From JAQWRV01 sp045564915 (GTDB lineage: Bacteria > Pseudomonadota > Alphaproteobacteria > Rhodospirillales > Rhodospirillaceae): 64,000 nt of DNA. Position 1 is the stretch's first letter. Each line of letters opens with the position of its first letter. Positions 1 to 8,675 of the stretch are shown here, in pieces. A program made the position numbers and the translations under genes. The notes under the pieces are model-generated. The model was not told the origin of the DNA. It saw nothing but the letters and a program-made list of their open reading frames with translations, and searched no databases. Location of the stretch: contig JBJLGL010000001.1 of the NCBI GenBank assembly GCA_045564915.1, forward strand, positions 372,001 through 436,000, read 5' to 3'.

Positions 1-140
1 TCAACAGTTCGGTCGGGCAATCGCCGTAGGTCTTCCGCCTCATTAGCCTGCTCTCTTAAAGCGGGTATCAGCGCTCTAGCCGAGTCTAAGATTTCTGCCC
101 TAGTGGGTGAGTTGGACGAGGCAGTATTAGTCCTGGACAT
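1..140 (-). CDS. Acyl-CoA-dehydrogenase-fold flavin monooxygenase, N-terminal fragment (cut by window edge)
   Basis: Reading leftward from an ATG at 140-138, an open frame runs to the window edge. It encodes about 46 residues, including RAEILDSARALIPALREQA and LRRLPDRTV. This pattern (a helix ending in PxLR/A, then a charged stretch and RxLPDxTV) is typical of the N-terminus of group D flavin monooxygenase oxygenase components such as HsaA-like and pigment-hydroxylase proteins. The same pattern occurs in the two full-length genes at 19395 and 20654 (LGPGLxxRR, then RxxPxES). Only the first helix is visible, so substrate cannot be guessed. The family call rests on a short stretch and on resemblance to those two genes. 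Confidence 0.6.
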   Translation of the reverse strand, partial: MSRTNTASSNSPTRAEILDSARALIPALREQANEAEDLRRLPDRTV

Positions 141-259
141 TTTCCGCTCCCTTATTTCTTTCTCTGAGTAAATGAACGGTGCAGATATTGCCCACGCATT
201 AGCAAAAAGAAATTGAAAAAAATCTTTCATCCAAACCGTGGTATGAGAATAGGTAAAGC

Positions 260-913
260 TTAGGCGGCTTTCCTATAGACCCTTACGACATTATTGGCCG
301 GCATTTCTATCACTTTGTCGCATGATAAACCCCATGAAAATGCCAAGTCATCTACTTCACGAGCATCACGCACACCCCAAGCCGGATTGCGATCCCGCAA
401 ATATTGGTCAAATACCTTATTTGAAGGAGAAGTGTGATGCCCATCATTCTTAAACGGCCCGTAGAGGTAGAGGCAGCCTCTGCACTCTAAAATAGCTGAT
501 ACCCCGCGCAGTAGACCTTCCGTTGCACGCCATGGCGTTATGTGCACCATATTGAGACACAGCACACCCTGAGCATGCTTGAGAGGCCATTCCAGCGCGG
601 TAACATCGAGAGCGAAAGGCGGTAATAGGTTACTAAGCTCCTCTATTTGGGCTGTTGGCTGCAAAGCCCTTACCTGTTTAGGGTCAACCTCGGTTGGTTG
701 CCAGCGTAAGTTTGGAAACGACGCTGCCATCACTGCTGCATGAAATCCACTGCCCGATCCAATTTCTAGGATAACCCCTGTGTGAGGAAGTATGGGCCGC
801 AAGACCTCTGCAAGAGGGAGAGCGTTTCTAAGCGCAGCCGGAGATGCAAACTGTTTGAGATTAGAAACAGTAGTGCTTACTTGTCGTGATATTTGGTCTG
901 AATCCATGTTCAT
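260..913 (-). CDS. DUF938 family SAM-dependent methyltransferase-like protein
   Basis: A 217-residue Rossmann-type methyltransferase-like protein of the DUF938 (METTL26-like) family. The SAM-binding motif I is seen as ILEIGSGSGFHA near residue 48, followed by the acidic loop PTEVD. The family features LNMVHITPW and YGPFKNDG, and the C-terminal MPANNVVRVYR, are all visible and support the assignment strongly. Family function is not well established; a small-molecule methyltransferase is inferred. The ATG at 913 is used; a second in-frame ATG lies two codons later and no strong ribosome site separates them. The gene is monocistronic on the minus strand, behind the hyu genes and separated from them by a candidate terminator. 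Confidence 0.85.
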   Translation of the reverse strand: MNMDSDQISRQVSTTVSNLKQFASPAALRNALPLAEVLRPILPHTGVILEIGSGSGFHAAVMAASFPNLRWQPTEVDPKQVRALQPTAQIEELSNLLPPFALDVTALEWPLKHAQGVLCLNMVHITPWRATEGLLRGVSAILECRGCLYLYGPFKNDGHHTSPSNKVFDQYLRDRNPAWGVRDAREVDDLAFSWGLSCDKVIEMPANNVVRVYRKAA

Positions 914-1247
914 TTTATAGACACAACGCCCTTATAAAGTGCAAATTATGGCTAGTGCTGCATTTCAGGATTGCGGTACGAAGACATCAACACATCTTGG
1001 TCTGGAACAGACCATTTTAAGACTCAAATAATCTGGATAGAATGGATAGGTGTACGAAAATCTGCTTCACAGAACGATTAAATGAACCTTAAGGAAACTC
1101 AACTGCTGCAAGCAGAGCTATCCCTGTCCAAGACAACTTTCCTGTCAGAAGCAGGTAACAGCATGCACGCACAAAAAGAGCGGTCCCATGTATGCCAAGG
1201 ATCCGCCCTTTCTTAATTTTAATTTAGCAGAACGCTAACTACGCGCC
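914..1247. other. Intergenic region, 334 bp
   Basis: No credible coding frame is present. Both flanking genes are on the minus strand, so it should hold the 3' end signals of the hyuB-like gene (candidate terminator at 1171-1208) and the promoter of the DUF938 gene. I see no convincing promoter hexamer pair. Confidence 0.5.
1171..1208 (-). terminator. Candidate Rho-independent terminator after hyuB-like gene
   Basis: Read on the minus strand, GGGCGGATCC (1208-1199), an 11-base loop and GGGACCGCTC (1187-1178) can pair over ten positions, with two G-T wobbles and one mismatch. A run of five T (1177-1173) follows. It lies about 40 bases past the stop codon of the hyuB-like gene. The stem is imperfect, so this is a moderate call. 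Confidence 0.45.
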
Positions 1248-3161
1248 CTACTCTGCTGCCTGCGCTAAGTTGCTAGACTGGAACACCGGCTGTCTTGGAG
1301 CTTTGAGATGTGTTTCCTCCTCAGCATTGGCGAGAATAGTCTCAAGTTCCGGCCCCTTATCGAAGACAGGGGTTACCTTTGGACGCTCGGCCTGCATTTC
1401 CTTACGCAGTTTTTTCGTAGCCTTTTCATCAACCTTACCCGCTTTGCTTAGAACTACTCCGTAACGCCGGGCCCCCTCCGCTGTGACCAGGCCCCGCTTC
1501 ACTTCTAAGGCCACTTTCTCAGCGGGACGCTCGAGAGGATTTCCAACTCCGCCGCCACCCCAGGTGATAAAGGCAAGAATGTCACCAGCCTTAACCTTGA
1601 TATTATCACACTTGGACTCGTGATACTCCACAATACCCGTTTCATAGCCACCGCGGTACATGACCTTGATAGATCGCTCACCCGGCTCACCGCCGGTTAC
1701 ACCCCATGGATATGTGAGCCAACGGTCATCGTGAATCGATATAACACCATCTTCAAGAAAGCAGTAATCGACGCGCAGTGCGTTGCCACCACGAAAGAAT
1801 CCAGCCCCTCCCGTATCGGAGATAGTTTCGTGCTTTTCAATACGTAATGGGAAGTAGGCTTCCAAGTACTCTTGCGGCACGTTGGTAAAGCTCGGCCACA
1901 TGGAGTGGCCGTCAGGACCATCATCGTGCGGTCGAGCCGGAATGCCACCAAATCCGATTTGGTAGAGCTGATACCATTCACCTCGCTTGTCAGTACCCGA
2001 GTACATAAAGTGGGGCGAAGACGAGAAGCCAGCTGCCGCCAAGAATCCTGGATTCTTCTGGCCAAGTAGCGCTGCAAATGTATCAAAGATACGACCCAGA
2101 GCGTGGGTTCTGCAGGATAAAGCTGCAGGGAAAGTGGGCTTCAACAATGTCCCCTGCGGAATACGAACGTCAACCAGATCATAAAATCCATCGTTGAATA
2201 GAATTTCTGGGTCAAAAACCATTATCATGTAAACACCCCAGAACATCTTGAGCATGTTTTCGTTTAGATAGAAGTTGATGGACCCGATGGCTTGAGGATC
2301 TGTCCCTTCCCAGTCGAGAATCACCTTTTTACCCTCACGCCACATGGTGCACTTAATCTTGTAGGGACCAAAACCACGTCCATCATCATCGACATAGTCT
2401 TCGAATGAAACCGGGTCTTCACCAATAGCCTGCATAATTAGACCACCTACAGCACGGAGATTCCGGTCTAGAGCAGCCTGAGTGGCCGAAACATAAGTAT
2501 CATCACCAAACCGGTCGCACATCTCTTTGACTCGCTTCTCAGCCACCCGACAAGCGGCAAGAACAGCGTTGAGATCTGAACGGTTCCATTGTGGGAGCCG
2601 GACCTGATTAAGCATGAGCTCAAGTAGGGTCTCTTGCAGAATACCTTTCTTGTAGAGCTTCGTAGGCGGCGTAACGAGGCCTTCTTCAAAGATGGTCGTG
2701 GCATCCGTTGGCATGGAACCAGGCACCTTGCCACCGTTATCAGTCATATGACCGAAGTGGCAGGCCCAACCCACCAATCGTCCATTGTAAAAGATCGGCA
2801 GAACTATTAGCCAGTCATTGGCATGGCTGATAGCACCCTCAACCTTATAAGGATCATTTGTGAAGAAGACATCACCCTCTTCAACTGTGCCGTCGTAACC
2901 ATTCAGAAAGCCGTCAATAAAAGATCCAAACTGGCCAACAACCATCTTGCCGTTACGATCGGCGATCAACGGAAACGCGTCGTGCTGCTCACGAATGCCA
3001 GGCGACATAGCCGTACGAAACACGGTTGCATCCATTTCAAAACGAGCATTCCGAATGGCGCTCTCAATTATATCAAGAGTAATTGCGTCAATTTTGACCT
3101 TCTTGAAGGGCTTCTTATTGGTTTGGATAATTTGTGCTTTGTGTGTACTTTTTTTAGCCAT
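1248..3161 (-). CDS. Hydantoinase B / oxoprolinase beta-type subunit
   Basis: A 637-residue protein of the HyuB/HydB family, the partner subunit of ATP-dependent N-methylhydantoinase, 5-oxoprolinase and acetone-carboxylase-like enzymes. Family features include IIESAIRNARFEMDATVFRTA near the N-terminus, FFTNDPYKVEGAISHANDW, HFGHMTDNGGKVPGSM, and later ETISDTGGAGFFRGG and TWGGGGVGNPLERP. Length is near the family norm, with an extra Lys-rich C-terminal tail. The start is fixed by AGGAG just upstream of the ATG at 3161. It lies 23 bases after the HyuA-type gene and should form one operon and one complex with it. Substrate is unknown: family members act on hydantoins, 5-oxoproline or, via carboxylation, ketones. 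Cytoplasmic. Confidence 0.9.
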   Translation of the reverse strand: MAKKSTHKAQIIQTNKKPFKKVKIDAITLDIIESAIRNARFEMDATVFRTAMSPGIREQHDAFPLIADRNGKMVVGQFGSFIDGFLNGYDGTVEEGDVFFTNDPYKVEGAISHANDWLIVLPIFYNGRLVGWACHFGHMTDNGGKVPGSMPTDATTIFEEGLVTPPTKLYKKGILQETLLELMLNQVRLPQWNRSDLNAVLAACRVAEKRVKEMCDRFGDDTYVSATQAALDRNLRAVGGLIMQAIGEDPVSFEDYVDDDGRGFGPYKIKCTMWREGKKVILDWEGTDPQAIGSINFYLNENMLKMFWGVYMIMVFDPEILFNDGFYDLVDVRIPQGTLLKPTFPAALSCRTHALGRIFDTFAALLGQKNPGFLAAAGFSSSPHFMYSGTDKRGEWYQLYQIGFGGIPARPHDDGPDGHSMWPSFTNVPQEYLEAYFPLRIEKHETISDTGGAGFFRGGNALRVDYCFLEDGVISIHDDRWLTYPWGVTGGEPGERSIKVMYRGGYETGIVEYHESKCDNIKVKAGDILAFITWGGGGVGNPLERPAEKVALEVKRGLVTAEGARRYGVVLSKAGKVDEKATKKLRKEMQAERPKVTPVFDKGPELETILANAEEETHLKAPRQPVFQSSNLAQAAE

Positions 3162-3184
3162 GAGTTTTCTCCTAAACCTCTGCC

Positions 3185-5287
3185 CTACTTCTTCGCCTTA
3201 GATTTGGAAGCGGACTTTTTCCCGCCTTTCCAACCCTTAGGCGTTATGAGAATGCAACCAACTTTGTCCACCTCACCGACACAGTCCGCGAGAATAACTG
3301 TGGTTGCGTCAAATTCAGTAACAACCGCTGGACCTGATATTTTATTGCCGGCTTTTAACTTTAAACGATCGTAGATTTTTGCTTTGTGCTTCTTACCGTC
3401 TGCCCAGATGGTATGTTTGTCATCAATTACTGCCGCGTTAGCATTAGCGCTGCCTTTTCCTGCCTTCACCGCTTTCACATTGGGAGCATCACCCATAACA
3501 ATAGCGCGCAAGTTAACCACCTCATGTTCAGCGTCTAGCGCGAACGTAAACATCCGCGTATGGCTAGCATCAAAAGCTTTGCCAGCTTGTTCCAATCCAT
3601 TCTTATCAAAGCCTTGTATCTTACATGGGACTGTCAGTGCAAAGCCTTGGCCGTGATAGCGCAGATCAACTTCCCAAACGACCTGATGCTCTTTCTTTGG
3701 AATTCCCTCTTTAATGAGCGATTGAGCCGCCGCCTTAGTGAGATCGTTCAGAATTTTCCCGACTTCTTTATTGTTCGTTTCTGAGTAACGCCGAACCAGC
3801 GTTTGCGAAGACTCGTTGCGAACCCGGGTAGTGGCATCGCCATAGGCACAAAGTACACCAGGGCTTGGCGGAATAATAACAGGCCAGGATCCAGAAAGCT
3901 TACCGAGTGCATTGGCATGCAATGGTCCCGCCCCACCAAAGCCAATGAGGGCGAACTCCCGTGGATCGTAACCTTGTTCAATAGAAACCAAACGGAGCGC
4001 ACCAAACATGTTTTCGTTGACGATCTTCACAATACCTTCCGCAGCCGCTTCGATAGAAATCTTGAGCGGATCGGCTACGGCTTTTTTGATAGCTTTCCGT
4101 GCTGCGGCAACGTTCAGCTTCATCTCTCCGCCGATCAATGACGGCGGCAAGTGACCTAGAACTACATTTGCGTCAGTTACAGCAGGTTCTGTGCCACCCT
4201 GACCATAGCAGGCTGGGCCAGGATCAGCTCCAGCACTTTCTGGGCCTACACGCAAGGCGCCGGTAAGTTCAGGAACACGCCCAATTGAGCCCCCACCAGC
4301 ACCAACAGTCCGCACATCTAGGGATGAAGCCCGCACTGTAACATCACCGACACGAGTTTCACGACGCAGCTGCGGATCTCCGTTCTCAATCAGCGCGACA
4401 TCTGTAGAAGTGCCGCCCATATCGAAAGTCAGTAGGTTCTTAAAACCAGCCTGCTTAGCAACCCATACGGCACCAGCCACTCCACCGGCAGGTCCAGACA
4501 TCATCAATGACACTGGTTGGTCGGCGGCATTACCAAAAGCCATCAAACCGCCGTCGGAACGCAGCACTTTATACTTGCAGGAACCAGTCTTTTTCTTTAG
4601 CGCCTTTTCTAAATTGCCCAGGTACTTTGAGACTGTTGGCCGCACGTAGGAATTAGCGACAGCCGTAAGAGCGCGCTCGTATTCATACATTTCAGGGAGC
4701 ACTTCATGACTCAAGCTCACCGGAACACCCGGGAGCTCTTTCTTTACGATATTACGTATTTTTCGCTCATGGGCACCATTGGCATAAGAGTTCATTAGGG
4801 AAACCGTGACAGCCTGTACCCTTTGCCTTTTTAGAACTTTACAGGCTTCAATCACTGAGTCGGTGTCGAGTTTGCGAACTACATCCCCACGCGCACCAAC
4901 GCGTTCTTTCACCTCAACAGTATTCTCAAGCGCTGCCAGCGGTTCCGGCTTCGGCCAAATTATCCAGCCAGCGAGACCGCCAGGAACAAAAGAACGGGCA
5001 ATCTGAAGGACCTGGCGGTAGCCATCAGTCACTATTAAACCCACTCGAGCTCCCTTTCCTTCGAGGATAGCATTGGTAGCAACCGTAGTGCCGTGCATTA
5101 GCTCGTTAATTTCTGTCGGCTTAATATCAGCATCCGAACAGATCCTATTGATACCGTTCATCACACCGACTGATTGATCTGCCGGCGTCGAGGGCGTCTT
5201 CGCCCTAAAAGTTTCACCAGTTTTTTCATTAATCAGGAGCAGGTCCGTAAAGGTCCCCCCGACATCACACCCGAGTACGTAAGACAT
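3185..5287 (-). CDS. Hydantoinase A / oxoprolinase alpha-type (ATP-dependent) subunit
   Basis: A 700-residue HyuA-family subunit. The N-terminal GCDVGGTFTDLLL and the internal FDMGGTSTDVAL are the two phosphate-binding motifs of the ASKHA ATPase fold. GAGGGSIGRV, ADPGPACYGQGG and FGGAGPLHA are also characteristic of this family. It pairs with the downstream HyuB-type subunit to couple ATP hydrolysis to opening (or carboxylating) a cyclic amide or ketone-type substrate. The C-terminus ends in a Lys/Ser-rich tail. The ATG at 5287 gives the expected N-terminus, although no strong ribosome site is visible. The HMG-CoA-lyase-family gene lies 215 bases upstream on the same strand and may be co-transcribed. 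Confidence 0.92.
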   Translation of the reverse strand: MSYVLGCDVGGTFTDLLLINEKTGETFRAKTPSTPADQSVGVMNGINRICSDADIKPTEINELMHGTTVATNAILEGKGARVGLIVTDGYRQVLQIARSFVPGGLAGWIIWPKPEPLAALENTVEVKERVGARGDVVRKLDTDSVIEACKVLKRQRVQAVTVSLMNSYANGAHERKIRNIVKKELPGVPVSLSHEVLPEMYEYERALTAVANSYVRPTVSKYLGNLEKALKKKTGSCKYKVLRSDGGLMAFGNAADQPVSLMMSGPAGGVAGAVWVAKQAGFKNLLTFDMGGTSTDVALIENGDPQLRRETRVGDVTVRASSLDVRTVGAGGGSIGRVPELTGALRVGPESAGADPGPACYGQGGTEPAVTDANVVLGHLPPSLIGGEMKLNVAAARKAIKKAVADPLKISIEAAAEGIVKIVNENMFGALRLVSIEQGYDPREFALIGFGGAGPLHANALGKLSGSWPVIIPPSPGVLCAYGDATTRVRNESSQTLVRRYSETNNKEVGKILNDLTKAAAQSLIKEGIPKKEHQVVWEVDLRYHGQGFALTVPCKIQGFDKNGLEQAGKAFDASHTRMFTFALDAEHEVVNLRAIVMGDAPNVKAVKAGKGSANANAAVIDDKHTIWADGKKHKAKIYDRLKLKAGNKISGPAVVTEFDATTVILADCVGEVDKVGCILITPKGWKGGKKSASKSKAKK

Positions 5288-5502
5288 TGCGCAGTCATGC
5301 CCCTTTTTTTAAATTATTCTAATTTAGCTGTAGCGACGAATCTTATGCCGCACAACCACTCAAATCCCTAAGATACTGCCTCAATAAAGGCACAGCCAAA
5401 CTAACCTAGCAATCCAGTCAAATCGACCCTCGATACATTTACTTCGAATTGCGGCGCTCAACTAACCCAAAAACGGCGCAAATGCCAGCCCAAAGCGGGT
5501 CT

Positions 5503-6414
5503 TTAAGCTGCTTTAGAAACGTCCGGAAAAACCCCGGCCTTGCCAAGCATCGCCGGTATAGGTGCTCCGAGTCGCTCTTCGACCCACGCCGCGTTTGCAA
5601 TGATTTTATTAATATCTACGCCAGTCGCCACCCCCATACGGTCAAACATATAGACAAGATCTTCGAGCGGAATGTTGCCAGTCGCGCGCGGAGCGAAGGG
5701 ACAACCGCCAATGCCTCCAGTAGATGCATCCATAAAGTCAACACCCGCAGAGACCGCTGCGTAGGCGTTGGCCAATCCAGTATTGCGGGTGTTATGCAGG
5801 TGTACTCGAATGGGCATGCTCGGAATGGCGTCTTTAACTTTTGCAATCAAATCACCAACACGGCTTGGATCTGCACAGCCAATCGTATCGGCTAAAGCGA
5901 TTTCTACTGGCTCGGAGTCGGCACATCGCTTGGCAATATCAACAACGCGCTCCTGAGAAACCTCACCTTCAAAGGGGCAACCGAAGGATGCGCCTATTGT
6001 AACGCCAGCCTTAACACCCTCTGACTTTGCCAGCCGACCAACGGAATTCCAGGCGTTCACGGTTTCAACAGAAGTCATACCTTGGTTCTTGGTGGCAAAT
6101 GTATCTGTTGAAACAACCGCATAACCGACCTCATCAACACCCGCATCTCGGGCACGTTCATAGCCTTTCATATTCAAAATTAGACCAATGAATGAACATC
6201 CTGTATCTTTGGGGAGTGCTGCAACTACTTCAACGGCATCGGCCATCTGTGGTACGCGTTTCGGGTTAACGAAGCTGGTCACCTCAATACGCTTAATGCC
6301 TGCATCTATTGAACGAGTGATGAATTCGACTTTCTCCTCAGTCGTCAAAATCGTAGGCTCAGCTTGTATACCGTCGCGAGGACCAACTTCAACCAACGTC
6401 ACTTTTGAGGTCAT
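5503..6414 (-). CDS. Hydroxymethylglutaryl-CoA lyase family protein
   Basis: A 303-residue TIM-barrel (DRE-TIM family) lyase. It starts with VEVGPRDGIQAEP, the metal-binding and catalytic RDG motif. It also has HLHNTRNTGLANAYAA (metal-binding HxH) and the catalytic glycine loop GGIGGCPFAPRATGN with its conserved Cys. HMG-CoA lyase cleaves HMG-CoA to acetyl-CoA and acetoacetate; relatives act on other 3-hydroxyacyl-CoAs such as citramalyl-CoA-like substrates. AAGGA precedes the ATG at 6414. The gene is divergent from the CaiB/BaiF CoA-transferase, which could supply its CoA thioester. Exact substrate is inferred only from family. Confidence 0.88.
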   Translation of the reverse strand: MTSKVTLVEVGPRDGIQAEPTILTTEEKVEFITRSIDAGIKRIEVTSFVNPKRVPQMADAVEVVAALPKDTGCSFIGLILNMKGYERARDAGVDEVGYAVVSTDTFATKNQGMTSVETVNAWNSVGRLAKSEGVKAGVTIGASFGCPFEGEVSQERVVDIAKRCADSEPVEIALADTIGCADPSRVGDLIAKVKDAIPSMPIRVHLHNTRNTGLANAYAAVSAGVDFMDASTGGIGGCPFAPRATGNIPLEDLVYMFDRMGVATGVDINKIIANAAWVEERLGAPIPAMLGKAGVFPDVSKAA

Positions 6415-6703
6415 TTCTTGTATCCTTCAATCAAGGAAAGAGGGTGGAATTGGCTAGGGGTAGACTTTAGTCCGGGTCTATAGCTTTTCAAGCCTAATTC
6501 GCGCAATACACTGTTCACAAGTGTAGAGAGGAAGGGATATAGAACATGACATTTTTGCTTCTTTGGGCATGTAGTAACACGAATTAAATCATTCACACCC
6601 TTGCACTAGGTAAGCCTCACAGCTAGGAAACCCCGCGAGGACAAGGTATTCCAAGTTAGGCAGTCCTGAGTTGCAAAGCGATAAATACGAAAAGGAGCAC
6701 GGC
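6415..6703. promoter_or_regulatory. Divergent intergenic region between HMGL-type and CoA-transferase genes
   Basis: This 289-base stretch separates two genes read outward and must hold both promoters. No protein-coding frame stands out. I cannot point to convincing promoter hexamers or an operator. Confidence 0.4.
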
Positions 6704-7915
6704 ATGTCGAATGTAGCTAAAGAGGCCACAGGCCCGCTATCAGGTCTTAGGATGATTGAAATGGGTCAGCTTCTAGCTGGACCCTTTTGCGGCCAGCTTA
6801 TGGGAGACTTCGGCGCTGAAGTTATCAAGATCGAGCAACCCACAGTTGGGGATCCAATGCGTCAATGGGGCAGAGAATTAGTTAATGGAACATCTTTATG
6901 GTGGCCGATTCTTGCGCGCAATAAGAAGTGTATCACCCTGAATGCTCGCGTTCCGGAGGGCCAAGAGATAATAAAAGAACTGGTCAGAAAGTCTGATTTT
7001 CTACTCGAGAATTTTCGGCCGGGGACGTTAGAGCGCTGGAATCTTGGCTACGATGTGCTCTCAGCTATTAACGAAGCCATAATAATGATCCGGGTATCCG
7101 GCTACGGTCAAACCGGTCCATATTCTCACAAAGCTGGCTACGCAGCAGTAGGTGAAGCTATGGGTGGCCTTCGCTATGTCATAGGAGATCCAACCTCAGC
7201 ACCAAGCCGAGCAGGCATTTCGATCGGTGATACCTTAGCCGCCACCTATGGTTGCCTGGGCGCCCTAATGGCACTGCACAACCGCCATAATACTGGCAAG
7301 GGACAGGTCGTAGACTCCGCAATCTACGAGGCTGTTTTTGCAATGATGGAAAGCTTGATCAGCGAATACGATAAGACGGGATATATCCGCGAACGGACTG
7401 GGTCTATTCTACCGCAGGTAGCACCCTCCAACATTTATGAGGCTAAGGACGGACAATTCCTCATAGCGGCTAATCAGGACACTGTCTTCCAGCGGCTCTG
7501 TGAGGCCATGGATCAGCCGGAATTAGCCAAGGACGAACGCTATGCTACGCACCATGCTCGCGGCGAACGGCAGACGGAACTCGATGAGTTGATTAACGAC
7601 TGGGCAAAAACTAAAACAGTTAAAGAACTTGAAAAGATAATGGACTCGAATGGCGTGCCATCTGGCCTGATCTATCGCGCACCCGAAATGCTAGAGGATG
7701 CGCACTTCAAAGCACGAGAGGCCATTATTGATGTTGCCAACAAGCATGTTGGTTCTATCAAAATGCAAAACACGTTCCCAAAATTCTCGCGCACTCCGGG
7801 CAACGTCCGCTGGTCTGGTCCTGATCACGGCGAGCACAATGATGAAGTCTATAAAGACCTGCTTGGTATGACTGACAAACAGATTGGCGATTTCAAGGAA
7901 AAAGGTATCATCTAA
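6704..7915 (+). CDS. CaiB/BaiF (family III) CoA-transferase
   Basis: A 403-residue family III CoA-transferase that moves CoA between carboxylic acids. Typical features are LSGLRMIEMGQLLAGPFCG, LMGDFGAEVIKIEQP with its flat GDPMRQWG region, LVRKSDFLLENFRPG, and the catalytic Asp region SIGDTLAATYGCLGALMAL. The ATG at 6704 is preferred because AAGGAG lies eight bases upstream; a TTG at 6671 would add eleven residues without support. It heads the plus-strand gene set and is divergent from the HMGL-family lyase. Within this family SUGCT-type enzymes load CoA onto glutarate or hydroxymethylglutarate, so a transferase plus lyase pair is a reasonable inference. Cytoplasmic. Confidence 0.9.
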   Translation: MSNVAKEATGPLSGLRMIEMGQLLAGPFCGQLMGDFGAEVIKIEQPTVGDPMRQWGRELVNGTSLWWPILARNKKCITLNARVPEGQEIIKELVRKSDFLLENFRPGTLERWNLGYDVLSAINEAIIMIRVSGYGQTGPYSHKAGYAAVGEAMGGLRYVIGDPTSAPSRAGISIGDTLAATYGCLGALMALHNRHNTGKGQVVDSAIYEAVFAMMESLISEYDKTGYIRERTGSILPQVAPSNIYEAKDGQFLIAANQDTVFQRLCEAMDQPELAKDERYATHHARGERQTELDELINDWAKTKTVKELEKIMDSNGVPSGLIYRAPEMLEDAHFKAREAIIDVANKHVGSIKMQNTFPKFSRTPGNVRWSGPDHGEHNDEVYKDLLGMTDKQIGDFKEKGII

Positions 7916-7945
7916 TACCGGCATTAGTTCTGGGGGAGGCAAAGC

Positions 7946-8578
7946 ATGGGTGAGGGCGGAAATCTAGATCAAGACTATGACAAGGCCGGTTTCGGTGGTG
8001 CATTAAAGTTTGGTAAAAAGCCAGCCCTTTTGCTAATCGATTTTGCTAAAGCTTACATCACCAAAGACTGTGGCCTTTATGCTGGGGTAGAAGCTTCAGC
8101 CGAGACTGCCCGCAAGGTGCTCGCCGCAGCACGTAGCGCCGGCATCATGATAGTTTTTACCCGGGTAGAATTTACACCGGGCGGGGCAGATGGCGGTGTA
8201 TTTTACCGTAAAGTACCTGCACTTAAGAATTTTGACCGCGGAAGTCCAATGGCAGAATTCGTTGAAGGGTTGGAGCCAAGGAAAAATGAACTTGTAATTA
8301 CTAAACAATACGCCAGTGCTTTTTTTGGGACTAATTTGGCCTCTACACTGTCTGCAGATGGCGTTGATACATTGCTAATAACGGGTTGGAGCACCTCGGG
8401 CTGTGTCCGCGCTTCCACCTTGGATGCTTGCCAATCGGGCTTTGTTCCCATCGTAGTACGCGAAGCGGTAGGCGATCGAGATGTCCGACCCCATGAAGCC
8501 AACTTATTTGACCTGCAAGCCAAATATGCAGAGGTCAAAGGCATGGATGAGGTGCTAGAATACCTTAAGAATCTCTAA
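7946..8578 (+). CDS. Isochorismatase-fold amidohydrolase (N-carbamoylsarcosine amidase / maleamate amidase-like)
   Basis: A 210-residue cysteine hydrolase. The catalytic triad is visible: Asp in ALLLIDF, Lys in VITKQYASAFFGT and Cys in GWSTSGCVRAS. The KQYASAFFGT and TSGCVRAS forms match N-carbamoylsarcosine amidohydrolase and maleamate amidohydrolase (NicF) relatives better than true isochorismatases. The ATG at 7946 sits behind GGGGGAGG. It is 30 bases after the CoA-transferase, so it is probably co-transcribed. Together with HyuA/HyuB across the divergent promoter, it could hydrolyse an N-carbamoyl product of a hydantoin-like ring. That link is inference. Confidence 0.85.
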   Translation: MGEGGNLDQDYDKAGFGGALKFGKKPALLLIDFAKAYITKDCGLYAGVEASAETARKVLAAARSAGIMIVFTRVEFTPGGADGGVFYRKVPALKNFDRGSPMAEFVEGLEPRKNELVITKQYASAFFGTNLASTLSADGVDTLLITGWSTSGCVRASTLDACQSGFVPIVVREAVGDRDVRPHEANLFDLQAKYAEVKGMDEVLEYLKNL

Positions 8579-8675
8579 TCTAAAGCTGCGTTTAACAGTT
8601 GGCTCCAAAAAGATACGCTGGGGCAGCTGATATAACCGTGTTAGCATGTGTATCCTTAAGATTAAGGAGTAAACC

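Noticed and set aside
5449..5895. Long plus-strand frame (148 codons) opposite the HMG-CoA-lyase-family gene
   Set aside because: It is antisense to the catalytic region of a strongly supported gene and has no recognisable motif.
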